The notes below the pieces were generated by a model. The model made no database searches, had not been told where the DNA came from, and saw nothing but the letters and a program-made list of their open reading frames with translations. Shown piece after piece: positions 34,636-43,730 of a stretch of 64,000 bases of DNA. A program made the translations under genes and the position numbers. How positions within the stretch are numbered: the first letter of the stretch is position 1; the number at the start of each line of letters is the position of its first letter. Source of the DNA: Marivibrio sp040218065 (GTDB lineage: Bacteria > Pseudomonadota > Alphaproteobacteria > UBA8366 > Aestuariispiraceae); the NCBI RefSeq assembly GCF_040218065.1, contig NZ_JAVJQE010000013.1:682001-746000 (forward strand), read 5' to 3'.

Positions 34636-36264
34636 TCACATATCCCGGGCCTGCTCGCGCAAGACGAACTTCTGCACCTTGCCGGTCGAGGTTTTCGGCA
34701 AATCGCCGAAGATCACCGTCTTGGGGGCCTTGAAGCGGGCCATGTTCTCGCGGCAGAACTCGATGATCTCCTCCTCGCTCGCCTCCGCGCCCTCCTTGAG
34801 GGTGACGAAGGCGCAGGGCGTCTCGCCCCACTTCTCGTCGGGCCGCGCGACCACGGCGGCCTCCATCACTTTGGGATGGCGGTAGAGCACGCCCTCGACC
34901 TCGATGGTTGAGATGTTCTCCCCGCCGGAGATGATGATGTCCTTGGCCCGGTCCTTGAGCTGGATGTAGCCGTCCTCATGCCAGACGCCGAGATCCCCAG
35001 AGTGGTACCAGCCGCCCTTGAAAGCCTTGTCGGTGGTCGGCTTGTTCTTGAGGTAGCCGCGCATGACGACGTTGCCGCGAAACAGCACCTCGCCCATCGT
35101 CTCGCCGTCCTTCGGCACCGGCTCGCAGGTCTCTGCGTCGGCGACGATCAGATCCTCCAATACCGGATAGGCGACGCCCTGGCGCGCCTTCTTGGCCGCA
35201 CGCTCGGCCGGCGGCAGATCGTTCCACTCCTCATGCCAGTCGCACACGACCGCCGGCCCGTAGACCTCGGTCAGGCCGTAGACATGCGTGACGCGGAAGC
35301 CCTCTTCCTCCATGCGCTGCAGGACGCTGGCGGGCGGCGGAGCGGCCGCGGTCATCACATGAACTTCATGCGGCAACTCGCGCCGTTCGCTCGGCTTGGC
35401 GTTGATCAGCATGTTGAGGACGATCGGCGCGCCGCAGAAATGGGTCGCCTTCTCCTCGTCGATCGCCTGAAAGATGTTGGCGGCCGAGACCTGACGCAGG
35501 CAGATGCTGGTCCCCGCCATCGCCGCCAGCGTCCAGGGGAAGCACCAGCCGTTGCAGTGGAACATCGGCAAGGTCCAAAGATAGCGCGCCGCCTGCGGCA
35601 AGCTCCAGGTCATCACGTTGCCGACCGCCAGGAGATAGGCCCCGCGGCTGTGATAGACGACGCCTTTCGGGTCGCCGGTCGTCCCGGAGGTGTAGTTGAG
35701 GGCGACCGCCTGCCACTCGTCCTCCGGCAGGCCGTACGCATACGCCTCGTCGCCGCCGGCCAGGAAATCCTCGTACTCGATCTCGCCCAGCCGCTCGCCG
35801 CCCGGTCCTTCCGGATCGTCGATATCGATCACGACGATCTTCCGTTCCACCTGCTCCAACGCCTTCTTCATCACCGGCGCGAATTCGGTGTCGGTGATCA
35901 GCACGTCCGCTTCGCCATGATTGAGGATGAAGGCGACCGTCGCGGCGTCGAGGCGCGTGTTGATCGCGTTCAGCACGCCCCCGGTCATCAGCACGCCGAA
36001 ATGCGCCTCATAAAGAGCCGGGATGTTCGGCGCCATCACCGCGACGGTATCGCCCAGCCCAACGCCTTTCGCGGCGAGCGCCGACGCCAGACGCCGGCAG
36101 CGAGCGTATGTCTCCCCCCACGTGAAGCGGCGCGATCCGTGCACCACCGACTCCCGCCCCGGGTGAACCTGGGCGGTGCGGCGGAGGAAGCTGAGCGGAC
36201 TGAGCGGCGTGTAATTCGCCGGATTCGCGTCGAGACCGGTCTCGAAGATGCCGGGCGTGGACAT
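34636..36264 (-). CDS. Fatty-acid-CoA ligase (AMP-dependent synthetase)
   Basis: The 542-residue enzyme is an ANL-family acyl-CoA synthetase of the medium/long-chain type. The P-loop LNYTSGTTGDPKGVVYHSRGA lies around 185-205, HVYGLTEVYGP is the adenylate-binding motif, WYHSGDLGVWHEDGYIQLKDRAKDIIISGGENIS the hinge, and KTSTGKVQKFVLR the acyl-lysine motif at the C-terminus. The MFHCNGWCFPW sequence is common in the FadK/AlkK-like group acting on medium-chain acids. The ATG at 36264 has AAGGAG upstream. It stands alone, between the protease operon and ygfZ. Chain-length specificity is unknown. Confidence 0.88.
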   Translation of the reverse strand: MSTPGIFETGLDANPANYTPLSPLSFLRRTAQVHPGRESVVHGSRRFTWGETYARCRRLASALAAKGVGLGDTVAVMAPNIPALYEAHFGVLMTGGVLNAINTRLDAATVAFILNHGEADVLITDTEFAPVMKKALEQVERKIVVIDIDDPEGPGGERLGEIEYEDFLAGGDEAYAYGLPEDEWQAVALNYTSGTTGDPKGVVYHSRGAYLLAVGNVMTWSLPQAARYLWTLPMFHCNGWCFPWTLAAMAGTSICLRQVSAANIFQAIDEEKATHFCGAPIVLNMLINAKPSERRELPHEVHVMTAAAPPPASVLQRMEEEGFRVTHVYGLTEVYGPAVVCDWHEEWNDLPPAERAAKKARQGVAYPVLEDLIVADAETCEPVPKDGETMGEVLFRGNVVMRGYLKNKPTTDKAFKGGWYHSGDLGVWHEDGYIQLKDRAKDIIISGGENISTIEVEGVLYRHPKVMEAAVVARPDEKWGETPCAFVTLKEGAEASEEEIIEFCRENMARFKAPKTVIFGDLPKTSTGKVQKFVLREQARDM

Positions 36265-36343
36265 GGGGCGGCGCTCCTTCCCTGACGGCGCAAGTGTTTT
36301 GCCACACCATGCAGCAGAGACGCGCGCTTGGCGAGAGGGCGTT

Positions 36344-37261
36344 TTACGCCTTTTCTTCTTCCGGCCAGACCATCCAGGCGGGGCGCACGGGCTCGGCGGC
36401 GACGCCGTCGACTTCAAGCCGCTTGCCGGAGGTCTTGGCGTCCTTGACCGCCTTCAGGCGCAAGAGCGCCAGCGCCCAGTCGCCGGCGACCGACCGCAAC
36501 TCGCCCGCCTCTTTCCCGCCGAGCGTGACCAGTTGCCCCGGCGTCGCCGATCCCCCCTCGAGACGCACCGGCGTCAGGCGCTTCTTGACCAAGCCGCGGT
36601 ACTTCGTGCGGGCCGTCAATTCCTGCCCCATGTAGCAGCCCTTGTTCCAATCGACGCCGCCCAACTCGTCGAAGCCGTTCTCCAGCAGGATCGCCTTGTC
36701 GACTTGAAGATCGGCCGAGCCGTCAGGCAGGCCGAGCGGGATGCGGATCGCGTCCCACGCGCTCTTCTCACCCGCCGCAATCTCCGCCTCGGCGAACGCC
36801 GCTCGGGCTTGGTCGGCCGGCGCGAGAACCCTGGCGCCGGCGTCGGCCAGCCGCGGATCGACGAAGGCGACGCCCCCGGCGAAAGCCACGGCGGCGCCGG
36901 GCTCGGCGTCGAGGCCGAGCGCGTCGAGCGCGCCGTCGCCTGCAACCTGGAAGACCGCGAGGTCCTTGGCGACGCCCAGCTTGACGTCCGCGCGCAGCAC
37001 GTAGCGGCGCAGCGTGACGCCCAGATCCATCAGTCGGTCGCCGGACTCGCACTCGATCAGGAGGCGATGACCCTGGGCGACCAAAAAGAAGTCGTGCCGG
37101 AACTTGCCCTGAGGGGTCAGCAGCGCGGACCAGATCGCGCGGTCGTCTCCGGCCTTTGCCGCGTCGTTGGAGATCAATCCCTGCAGGAACTCCAGGCGAT
37201 CCGCCCCGGCGACGGTGACGACGCCGCGGTCTTGGCGCTGGAAGTAGAAGGCGGTGGTCAT
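36344..37261 (-). CDS. ygfZ: Folate-binding protein YgfZ
   Basis: The 305-residue protein is related to the glycine-cleavage T protein and works with tetrahydrofolate in the late assembly or repair of Fe-S clusters. The family signature KGCYMGQELTART, with the functional cysteine, is at about residue 220. The N-terminus (FQRQDRGVVTVAGADRLEFLQGLISND) and the middle (LTPQGKFRHDFFLVAQGHRLLIECE) match YgfZ/COG0354. The ATG at 37261 is preceded by AGGGAGGA. It is divergent from the first glycosyltransferase gene. Confidence 0.92.
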   Translation of the reverse strand: MTTAFYFQRQDRGVVTVAGADRLEFLQGLISNDAAKAGDDRAIWSALLTPQGKFRHDFFLVAQGHRLLIECESGDRLMDLGVTLRRYVLRADVKLGVAKDLAVFQVAGDGALDALGLDAEPGAAVAFAGGVAFVDPRLADAGARVLAPADQARAAFAEAEIAAGEKSAWDAIRIPLGLPDGSADLQVDKAILLENGFDELGGVDWNKGCYMGQELTARTKYRGLVKKRLTPVRLEGGSATPGQLVTLGGKEAGELRSVAGDWALALLRLKAVKDAKTSGKRLEVDGVAAEPVRPAWMVWPEEEKA

Positions 37262-37438
37262 GGTCGCTGTCGCATCCTCCCTTGAAGGCCTCGGTCGCGC
37301 CCTTGTGCGAATGTGGCGCGAGGGCGCGCGCGCCGCAAGGCCGGCCTTCGGTTGGCAAGCCGGGCCGGGAGCGCTATACGGCCCGGAACGCTTGGGTTTG
37401 GGCGCGCTTCGCACGCCCCTTCGGAGACGCATGATTGC

Positions 37439-38191
37439 ATGGCGGGTAAGCTCTCGGCTCTTGTGGTCGCCCATAATGAGGAGGCGCAGCTCGCCGACTG
37501 TCTGGCGAGTCTCGCCTTCGCCGACGAGCTCGTCGTGGTGCTGGACAAATGCACCGACGGCACGAAGGCGATCGCCGAACGATTTACGGACCGGGTCCTG
37601 GAAGGCTCCTGGGAGATCGAAGGCGCACGCCGCAACGCCGGGCGCGACGCCTGCTCTGGCGAGTGGATCCTCGAGGTGGACGCCGACGAGCGCGTGAGCG
37701 ACGCGCTGGCCCGCGAGATCCGTCAGGCGGTCGCGGCGCACGACGACGGCTATTTCCTCATTCCCTTCGACAATTACGTGGGCGCGCGGCTGGTGCGCTA
37801 CGGCTGGGGGGCGGCCTGGGGAGTTTCGGCGGCCGCGCGCCTGTCGCGCAAGGACGCGAAACGATGGGGCCTCGAGCGGGTGCATCCGGCCCTGCGTCTG
37901 ACCGGCCCCGAGCGCCGGCTGACCGAGCGCATGGTGCATTACGTCGATCGCGACATCTCCGACATGATCCGGCGTCTCGACCGATACACCTCGGCGAAGG
38001 CCCGCGATCTGCGCGCCAACCCGGACGGCGTCGGGTTCGCACGCAACGTGCGGCGCATCTTCTCGCGCTTTTGGAAATGCTATGTGGGCCGGAAAGGGTA
38101 TAAAGAGGGGAAATACGGATTTCTTATCGCCCTTTTCGCCGGGCTTTATCCCATTCTGTCTTACCTGAAGGCGACGCTGGAGGACGAGTGA
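37439..38191 (+). CDS. Family 2 glycosyltransferase (WaaE/KdtX-like)
   Basis: The 250-residue protein is a GT-A fold glycosyltransferase. It begins with the nucleotide-binding strand LSALVVAHNEEAQLADCLASL, has DELVVVLDKCTDGT, and the metal-binding D-x-D in WILEVDADERVS (near residue 82); the C-terminus holds hydrophobic helices. Sequence and length resemble the WaaE/KdtX group that adds glucose to the lipopolysaccharide inner core. The ATG at 37439 has GGAG upstream. Its stop overlaps the next gene by 4 bases, so the GT2, GT4, AsnB and PyrC genes form a tightly coupled run. Confidence 0.85.
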   Translation: MAGKLSALVVAHNEEAQLADCLASLAFADELVVVLDKCTDGTKAIAERFTDRVLEGSWEIEGARRNAGRDACSGEWILEVDADERVSDALAREIRQAVAAHDDGYFLIPFDNYVGARLVRYGWGAAWGVSAAARLSRKDAKRWGLERVHPALRLTGPERRLTERMVHYVDRDISDMIRRLDRYTSAKARDLRANPDGVGFARNVRRIFSRFWKCYVGRKGYKEGKYGFLIALFAGLYPILSYLKATLEDE

Positions 38192-39237
38192 CGCGCATCC
38201 TGCAAGCGATGGCCGGGGCCCCGGTCGGCGGCGCGGAAGCATTTTTTACGCGCCTTGTCCCGGCTCTGGCGCGCGCCGGCCAACCGCAACTAGCCGTCAT
38301 CCGGACCAATGCGCCGCGCGAAAGCGTGCTAAGGGATGCCGGCGTACAGACGCTCGCCCTGCCCTTTCGCGGCAAGCCGGACTTCATCACGCCGTGGCTG
38401 TTCAAGAAGGCCGCCCGGCGGTATCGGCCGGGAATCGTGCTGACCTGGATGAACCGCGCCACGCGGGCCGCGCCGGTCGGCGACTGGACGCTGGCCGCGC
38501 GCCTTGGCGGCTACTACGATTTGAAGAACTACAAGCGGTGCGACCATCTGATCGGCAACACGCAAGATCTGCGCCGCTATCTGATCGCACAAGGGGTTCC
38601 GGAGGAGCGGGCCTGGTATTTGCCGAACTTCGTCGACGCGGAGCGTCAGCCGCCCGCCGACAGAAGCGCCTTCGACACACCGAAGGACGCGCCGCTGTTT
38701 TTGTGCCTGGGACGCCTGCACAAGAACAAAGGCTTCGATGTCGCGCTTGAGACGCTCAGCCGGCTGCCGAACGCCTATCTTTGGATCGCGGGCATCGGAC
38801 CGGAAGAGGCGCGCCTCAAGGCGCACGCGGAACGCCTTGGCGTCGCGGATCGGGTCCGCTTTCTCGGTTGGCGGGGCGACGCGCCGGCGCTGTTCGCCGC
38901 CGCCGACGTCTTCCTATGCTCGTCCCGGCACGAGCCGCTCGGCAACATCGTGATCGAGGCCTGGGCGCAGGGCGTCCCGGTCGTCGCCGCCGCCGCCCAG
39001 GGACCCAGCCAGCTGATCGCGGACGGGACGACCGGCCTGTTGGCGCCGGTCGACGACGCCGACGCCCTCGCCGCGGCGGCGAAGCGGTTGATCGACGACA
39101 AAGCCCTCGCGCTAGATCTCGCCGGAAAGGGACATGAAGCCTTTCAGGATCGCTACACCGAGGCCAAGGTGGTCGCGGCCTATCAGGACTTTTTCCATCG
39201 CGTGAGGCCTCTAGCGGCGGGCGGGGTCTCAGACTGA
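38188..39237 (+). CDS. Family 4 glycosyltransferase
   Basis: The 349-residue protein has the GT-B architecture. The N-terminal domain opens with GGAEAFFTRLVPALARAG; the C-terminal domain contains FLCLGRLHKNKGFDVALE, the sugar-nucleotide site in LGWRGDAPALFAAADVFLCSSRHEPLGNIVIEAWAQGVPVVA, where the glutamates of the E-x7-E motif (E-P-L-G-N-I-V-I-E) are intact. It transfers a sugar with retained configuration, probably onto LPS or another surface glycan. It starts with GTG in a GTGA overlap and its TGA overlaps the asnB ATG. Confidence 0.88.
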   Translation: MTRILQAMAGAPVGGAEAFFTRLVPALARAGQPQLAVIRTNAPRESVLRDAGVQTLALPFRGKPDFITPWLFKKAARRYRPGIVLTWMNRATRAAPVGDWTLAARLGGYYDLKNYKRCDHLIGNTQDLRRYLIAQGVPEERAWYLPNFVDAERQPPADRSAFDTPKDAPLFLCLGRLHKNKGFDVALETLSRLPNAYLWIAGIGPEEARLKAHAERLGVADRVRFLGWRGDAPALFAAADVFLCSSRHEPLGNIVIEAWAQGVPVVAAAAQGPSQLIADGTTGLLAPVDDADALAAAAKRLIDDKALALDLAGKGHEAFQDRYTEAKVVAAYQDFFHRVRPLAAGGVSD

Positions 39238-41018
39238 TGTGCGGGATCGCGGGCTTGATGACGCGCGACGGGCGCCCTCCCGACGCGGCCGTCCTGGACA
39301 AGCTGCTGGCGGCGTTGTCGCACCGCGGGCCGGACGGCGACGGCCGTTACGTCTCCGGCGGGGTGGCGATGGTCCAGACCCGCCTCGCCATCATCGACCT
39401 CGAGACCGGTGACCAGCCGCTCTACGAGCCCGGCGGGGCTGCGCTGGTCGCCAATGGAGAGATTTACAATTACGTCGAATTGCGCGCGGAGCTGGAGGGC
39501 GCAGTCGATCTGCGCACGCGCTCCGACTGCGAGCCCCCCTTGCATCTTTACCGGCGCGACGGGCTGGCCTTCGCCGAGCGACTGCGCGGCATGTATGCGA
39601 TCGCGATCCACGATCCGGCCGAAGGCGGCCGGCTGGTCCTGAGCCGCGACCCCTTCGGCATCAAGCCGCTTTACTATGTCCAGACGGACGATTGTTTCGC
39701 CTTCGCCAGCGAACCGCAGGCGTTGATCAAAGCCGGATTGCTTGGCGAACCGGCGTCCGTCGACGCGGACGCGCGGCGCAGCCAGTTGCAGTTGCAGTTC
39801 GGCTGCGGCGAGGCGACGCCGATCCGCGGCGTGCAGCGCGTCGCGCCCGGAGAGACGCTGGTCGTCCAGCGCGGCCGGATCGTGGAGCGCCGGCGGCGCT
39901 GCGCCCTGCCCGCGGGCGGGCCGGAAGAGATCGGCGAGGAGGCGGCGATCGCGCGGCTCGACGCCGCGCTGCGCGACAGCGTCGAGGTGCATCAGCGCTC
40001 CGACGTGCCCTATGGCCTGTTCCTGTCGGGCGGCGTAGATTCCAGTGCGATCCTGTCCATGATGGCGGAGCTCAACGAACGCCCCGTAATCGCCTTCACC
40101 GCAGGCTTCCAGGGCGGGCAGGTCCACGACGAGCGCGATCACGCCTGCCGTTTGGCCGAGCGCCTGGGCGCCGAGCATCATGAAATCGATTTCGCCGAAG
40201 CCGATTTCTGGGAGACCCTGCCCCGGATCGCGGCCGCGATGGACGATCCGGCCGCCGACTACGCAATCCTGCCGACTTGGAAGCTGGCCGAGCGCGCCGC
40301 CCAGGATTTGAAAGTCGTGCTGTGCGGCGAAGGCGGGGACGAGCTGTTCGCCGGCTACGGCCGCTATCGCGCGCTGAAGCGGCCCTGGTGGTTGGGCGGT
40401 CGCGGGATCCGAAATCGCGGCGTGTTCGACGGGTTGGGCGTGCTGCGCGACGCGGCGCGCGGCTGGCGCGATCCGATCGCCGGCAAGGAGGCGATGCATC
40501 GCGAAATGGGTCGGAATCGCCTGCAAATCGCGCAGGCGATCGATTGCGAGGATTGGCTCTCCAACGATCTGTTGACCAAGCTGGACCGCTGCCTGATGGC
40601 GCACGGGCTGGAAGGGCGCACCCCCTTCCTGGATCCCGCCGTCGCCGACGCCGCCTTCCGCCTGCCCGACGGGCTGAAAATCCGCGGCAAACGCGGCAAG
40701 TGGCTGCTGCGCCGATGGCTCGACCGGCGCCTGCCGGAGGCGCAGGCCTTCACCGCGAAACGCGGCTTCACCGTGCCTGTGGGCGCCTGGATCGCCGGAC
40801 GCGCCGAGCGGCTCGGCCCGCTCGTCGCAACCCACCCCGCCGTGGAGGAGATCGCGGAGCCGGCCGCCGTGCGCGACCTATTCGCCAAAGCCGACCGCAA
40901 GCGCGCCGGCTTCGCCGCCTGGGGTCTGCTATTTTATGCGCTTTGGAAAAGCGCGGTCATCGACGGACGCGAGCCCGGCGGCCGCGACGTCTTCGCCATG
41001 CTGGAGGAAAGCCGATGA
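39237..41018 (+). CDS. asnB: Glutamine-hydrolysing asparagine synthetase AsnB
   Basis: The 593-residue enzyme makes asparagine from aspartate, ATP and glutamine. The glutaminase half begins MCGIAGLM, so Cys2 is the nucleophile, followed by LSHRGPDGDG and LVANGEIYNYVELR. The synthetase half has the P-loop GLFLSGGVDSSAILS and VVLCGEGGDELFAGYGRYR, plus MAHGLEGRTPFLDPAVAD. It sits in a glycosyltransferase run, where AsnB-type proteins may amidate sugars or lipids instead of free aspartate. It overlaps both neighbours (TGATG at the start, ATGA at the end). Confidence 0.9.
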   Translation: MCGIAGLMTRDGRPPDAAVLDKLLAALSHRGPDGDGRYVSGGVAMVQTRLAIIDLETGDQPLYEPGGAALVANGEIYNYVELRAELEGAVDLRTRSDCEPPLHLYRRDGLAFAERLRGMYAIAIHDPAEGGRLVLSRDPFGIKPLYYVQTDDCFAFASEPQALIKAGLLGEPASVDADARRSQLQLQFGCGEATPIRGVQRVAPGETLVVQRGRIVERRRRCALPAGGPEEIGEEAAIARLDAALRDSVEVHQRSDVPYGLFLSGGVDSSAILSMMAELNERPVIAFTAGFQGGQVHDERDHACRLAERLGAEHHEIDFAEADFWETLPRIAAAMDDPAADYAILPTWKLAERAAQDLKVVLCGEGGDELFAGYGRYRALKRPWWLGGRGIRNRGVFDGLGVLRDAARGWRDPIAGKEAMHREMGRNRLQIAQAIDCEDWLSNDLLTKLDRCLMAHGLEGRTPFLDPAVADAAFRLPDGLKIRGKRGKWLLRRWLDRRLPEAQAFTAKRGFTVPVGAWIAGRAERLGPLVATHPAVEEIAEPAAVRDLFAKADRKRAGFAAWGLLFYALWKSAVIDGREPGGRDVFAMLEESR

Positions 41019-42058
41019 GCGCCCCCGAAAGCCTCACGATCCGCCGTCCCGACGACTGGCATCTGCATCTGCGCGACGGGCCGATCCTGCGAGCGGTCGT
41101 CGGCTACACGGCGCGCCAGTTCGCCCGCGCCATCGTCATGCCGAATCTGGTCCCGCCGGTCGTCGCAACGGCTGAGATCGCGGCCTATCGCGACCGCATC
41201 CTGGCGGCGTTGCCTGACGGCGCGCGGTTCACGCCGCTGATGACCGCCTACTTGACCGACAACATCGATCCGGACGATCTGGCGCAGGGCCACGCCGACG
41301 GGGTGATCACGGCCGCGAAGCTCTACCCCGCCGGGGCCACCACCAATTCGGACCGCGGCGTGACCGACATCCGAAAGATCGACGCGGCGCTGGCCCGGAT
41401 GGCCGAGATCGGCATGCCGCTTCTGGTGCACGGCGAGGTGACGCACGGCCATGTCGACATTTTCGACCGCGAGGCCGTCTTTATCGAGGAGGTGCTGAAG
41501 CCGCTGATGGATCGTCAGCCGGACCTGAAGATCGTGCTGGAGCACATCACCACGGCCGAGGCCGTCGCGGCCGTCGAAGGCGGCGGGGCGCGCATCGCCG
41601 CGACGGTCACGCCGCACCACCTCCTGATCAACCGCACCGATTTGTTTCGCGGCGGCGTGCGCCCGCATCTCTACTGCCTGCCGATCGCCAAGCGCGAACG
41701 CCATCGCCAGGCGGTGCGCGCCTTCGCGACGTCGGGACAGTCGCGGGTCTTCCTCGGCACGGACAGCGCGCCCCATCCGATCGCCGAGAAGGAGAGCGCC
41801 TGCGGCTGCGCGGGCATCTTCTCCGCGCCGAGCGCGCTCGAACTCTACGCCGAGGCGTTCGAAGAGGACGGCGTCCTCGACCGCCTCGAGGCTTTCGCCA
41901 GCCTGAACGGCCCCGCCTTCTACGGTCTGCCCGTCAATCAGGAAACGGTGACGCTGACCCGCGCTCCGCTCAATGTGGACGGGCCGATCACGATCGACGC
42001 CGACACCGCGATTCTGCCCTTCCGAAGCGGCGAAACGCTGCGGTGGCGGCTCTCATAG
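41015..42058 (+). CDS. pyrC: Dihydroorotase PyrC
   Basis: The 347-residue zinc enzyme closes N-carbamoyl-aspartate to dihydroorotate in pyrimidine synthesis. It is a type II dihydroorotase, as in E. coli: the metal-binding HxH appears in DDWHLHLRDG, the carboxylated lysine in AAKLYPAGATTNS, LVHGEV and VLEHITTA supply histidines, and FLGTDSAPHP the catalytic aspartate. The full length fits. The ATG overlaps the asnB stop (ATGA), which is surprising for a housekeeping pyrimidine gene behind surface-glycan genes. GGAGGAAAG precedes the start. Confidence 0.94.
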   Translation: MSAPESLTIRRPDDWHLHLRDGPILRAVVGYTARQFARAIVMPNLVPPVVATAEIAAYRDRILAALPDGARFTPLMTAYLTDNIDPDDLAQGHADGVITAAKLYPAGATTNSDRGVTDIRKIDAALARMAEIGMPLLVHGEVTHGHVDIFDREAVFIEEVLKPLMDRQPDLKIVLEHITTAEAVAAVEGGGARIAATVTPHHLLINRTDLFRGGVRPHLYCLPIAKRERHRQAVRAFATSGQSRVFLGTDSAPHPIAEKESACGCAGIFSAPSALELYAEAFEEDGVLDRLEAFASLNGPAFYGLPVNQETVTLTRAPLNVDGPITIDADTAILPFRSGETLRWRLS

Positions 42059-42223
42059 GTGACCTGCGATTGCTGCATTTTTGCATCACTCGCGGCCCGA
42101 TGCCTGAAATGAATAGGGTTTTTGCACGTATTTATGGCAATTTTTTTAACCGCACTGTTGCGGACATTGCTTTTGGGCTATGAGGAACGCTCCCTACAAC
42201 TAAATCTTTCAGGGATGCGAACG

Positions 42224-42967
42224 ATGAAACCTCAGCGCAACGACTTCGACACACTGACCTATATTCAAAAACGGCAACGGTTCTTGGACGAGCGTGAGAT
42301 CTCGTTGGTCCAAGACTTCGACCAGGAGGCGTTCGAGCGCGCCTACACCGAACTTCTCGACGAGCCGGGAGGGGCCGGCGTCACGGCGCCGCCCTTGAAT
42401 TCTGACAGCGTAGAGATTGATCCGGACAATTTTTTCTGGATAGACGTACGCGTCGGCGGCCGTCGCATCGCGGCGCAGGCGATGCGACGTGACACGATCT
42501 CTGTGCCGCTATCGCGCTACCTGGATCGGCATTACCGCCGCATTTATTGCAGCGGCGACACCAACGCGATCGCCGGCCACGCCCCCATCGCGGACGTGAT
42601 CACCGGCGACATCGTTTATCACGGCGGCCTATACATCACGCCGGACTGGCGCGGCGGCGGCCTTGCGACGAATCTCGCGCAACTCGCCATCGCCCTAGCT
42701 TATCTGCGTTGGAATCCCGATTACGTGTGGGGTTACGTCTCCGACGCCAAAATCATGCGGGGCTATCACGTCCGGATAGGCTATTTCCACTGTCAGCCCT
42801 TCGGAACGCACTATCGAAAGGACCCTCCGGGAATTCCTGGCGACGATTGGATCGTGTGGATGAGCAGAGAGGATCTCAACTGTCAAATGAGAGGAGATCC
42901 GAAACACAAACAATCAGTCGAGATCCCGTCTTGGTCTCAAAAGGTAACAGCAGACGATGATACGTAA
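42224..42967 (+). CDS. GNAT-like hypothetical protein
   Basis: The 247-residue protein probably has a GNAT acetyltransferase fold in its second half: GDIVYHGGLYITPDWRGGGLATNLAQLAIALAYLRWN reads like strand 4 and the acetyl-CoA loop (R-G-G-G-L-A), and MRGYHVRIGYFHCQPFGTHY like the final strands. The N-terminal 90 residues are helical and acidic. The substrate is unknown. The ATG at 42224 has AGGGA at good distance; an in-frame TTG at 42122 is less likely. The DNA is less GC-rich than its surroundings. Its last 31 codons overlap the convergent PAS-like gene by 92 bp, so the tail may be a read-through extension. Confidence 0.6.
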   Translation: MKPQRNDFDTLTYIQKRQRFLDEREISLVQDFDQEAFERAYTELLDEPGGAGVTAPPLNSDSVEIDPDNFFWIDVRVGGRRIAAQAMRRDTISVPLSRYLDRHYRRIYCSGDTNAIAGHAPIADVITGDIVYHGGLYITPDWRGGGLATNLAQLAIALAYLRWNPDYVWGYVSDAKIMRGYHVRIGYFHCQPFGTHYRKDPPGIPGDDWIVWMSREDLNCQMRGDPKHKQSVEIPSWSQKVTADDDT

Positions 42968-43367
42968 GGAGGATCTCGGAGCCTCCAAACGTACGAAACG
43001 GCACTTTGCAATAATGCAACGCAGGGCGATCGCCATTGGCGGCGACGTCGAAATAGGCCTGCGTGCAAAGCGCCTCAGCGTCGTTATCGGGGATGCCCGA
43101 GTCGCCTGACTGGCCGCTCGCCCAGTCCTCGCCGAAAACTTGGGCGGCCGGGCTGTCGGCGCCGACAAAAAGAAGCGGAAACCCGCGCGCCGGGTCCGCG
43201 ATCGAAGCGTGGCCGCGCGCAAGGATGGCCGCGCCCTCCCCCTCATCGCCCCAATCCAAGCGCCCGTGCGACACGCCGAACCACCGCGTTGCGCGCGCGC
43301 ACAGGCTGCTGTGGGCGAGGAACGACGGCGCGATCGGGTGGATCAATGCAGAGTTCACCGCGGTCAC
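42876..43367 (-). CDS. PAS-like domain protein
   Basis: The 163-residue soluble protein ends with a stretch typical of the final strands of PAS sensors (RTFGGSEILLTYHRLLLPFETKTGSRLIVCVSDLLS), preceded by a helix and a strand. GFPLLFVGADSPAAQVFGEDWA may be the beginning of the PAS core. Neither a ligand nor an output domain is visible. It starts with GTG one base inside the preceding stop codon (TAGTG), so it is co-translated with the unknown protein upstream. Its 3' end overlaps the GNAT-like gene on the other strand. Confidence 0.55.
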   Translation of the reverse strand: MTAVNSALIHPIAPSFLAHSSLCARATRWFGVSHGRLDWGDEGEGAAILARGHASIADPARGFPLLFVGADSPAAQVFGEDWASGQSGDSGIPDNDAEALCTQAYFDVAANGDRPALHYCKVPFRTFGGSEILLTYHRLLLPFETKTGSRLIVCVSDLLSFDS

Positions 43368-43696
43368 TATTCGACCTTCTGATCCGCGTGCGTCAATGCT
43401 TCGCTGGCGACGCGCAGGAATTCGAACAACCGGTTCAACTGGGCCGTCGATAACTGTTCAAGGTCGTCGGTTCGAAACTGGGACAACGACATAGCCCGCA
43501 TCATCGCCGTGAGCCCTAGCGCCTTCGCCGTCTCCTCCACCACCAAACGTCTCTGCTGATCGTGCATCGGGCAAGCGTCGGACAACAGACCGCGCAACTC
43601 CGCTTTGAGTGCTTCTCGTTGAGCTTGCTGCATAACCGCATCACCTACTGAACGTAAACGTTGCGCAACTATCGCGCGCTCTTTTGGCGAAATCAA
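43367..43696 (-). CDS. Hypothetical helical protein (109 aa)
   Basis: The frame encodes a soluble, probably all-helical protein (RLRSVGDAVMQQAQREALKA and LEQLSTAQLNRLFEFLRVAS). No family is recognised. The start is uncertain: a TTG at 43696 gives the full 109 residues, while an ATG at 43633 with GGTGA upstream would give 88. It lies 34 bp after the HTH gene and overlaps the PAS-like gene by one base, so the three form an operon. Confidence 0.55.
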   Translation of the reverse strand: MISPKERAIVAQRLRSVGDAVMQQAQREALKAELRGLLSDACPMHDQQRRLVVEETAKALGLTAMMRAMSLSQFRTDDLEQLSTAQLNRLFEFLRVASEALTHADQKVE

Positions 43697-43730
43697 GACT
43701 CACACGCCCTGAAGGGCCCCGCGCGAGCGC

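Noticed and set aside
42061..42110. TGCTGCATTTTTGCATCA after pyrC as an operator or terminator.
   Set aside because: The pairing is short (TGCA with TGCA) and there is no T tract after it; too weak to call.
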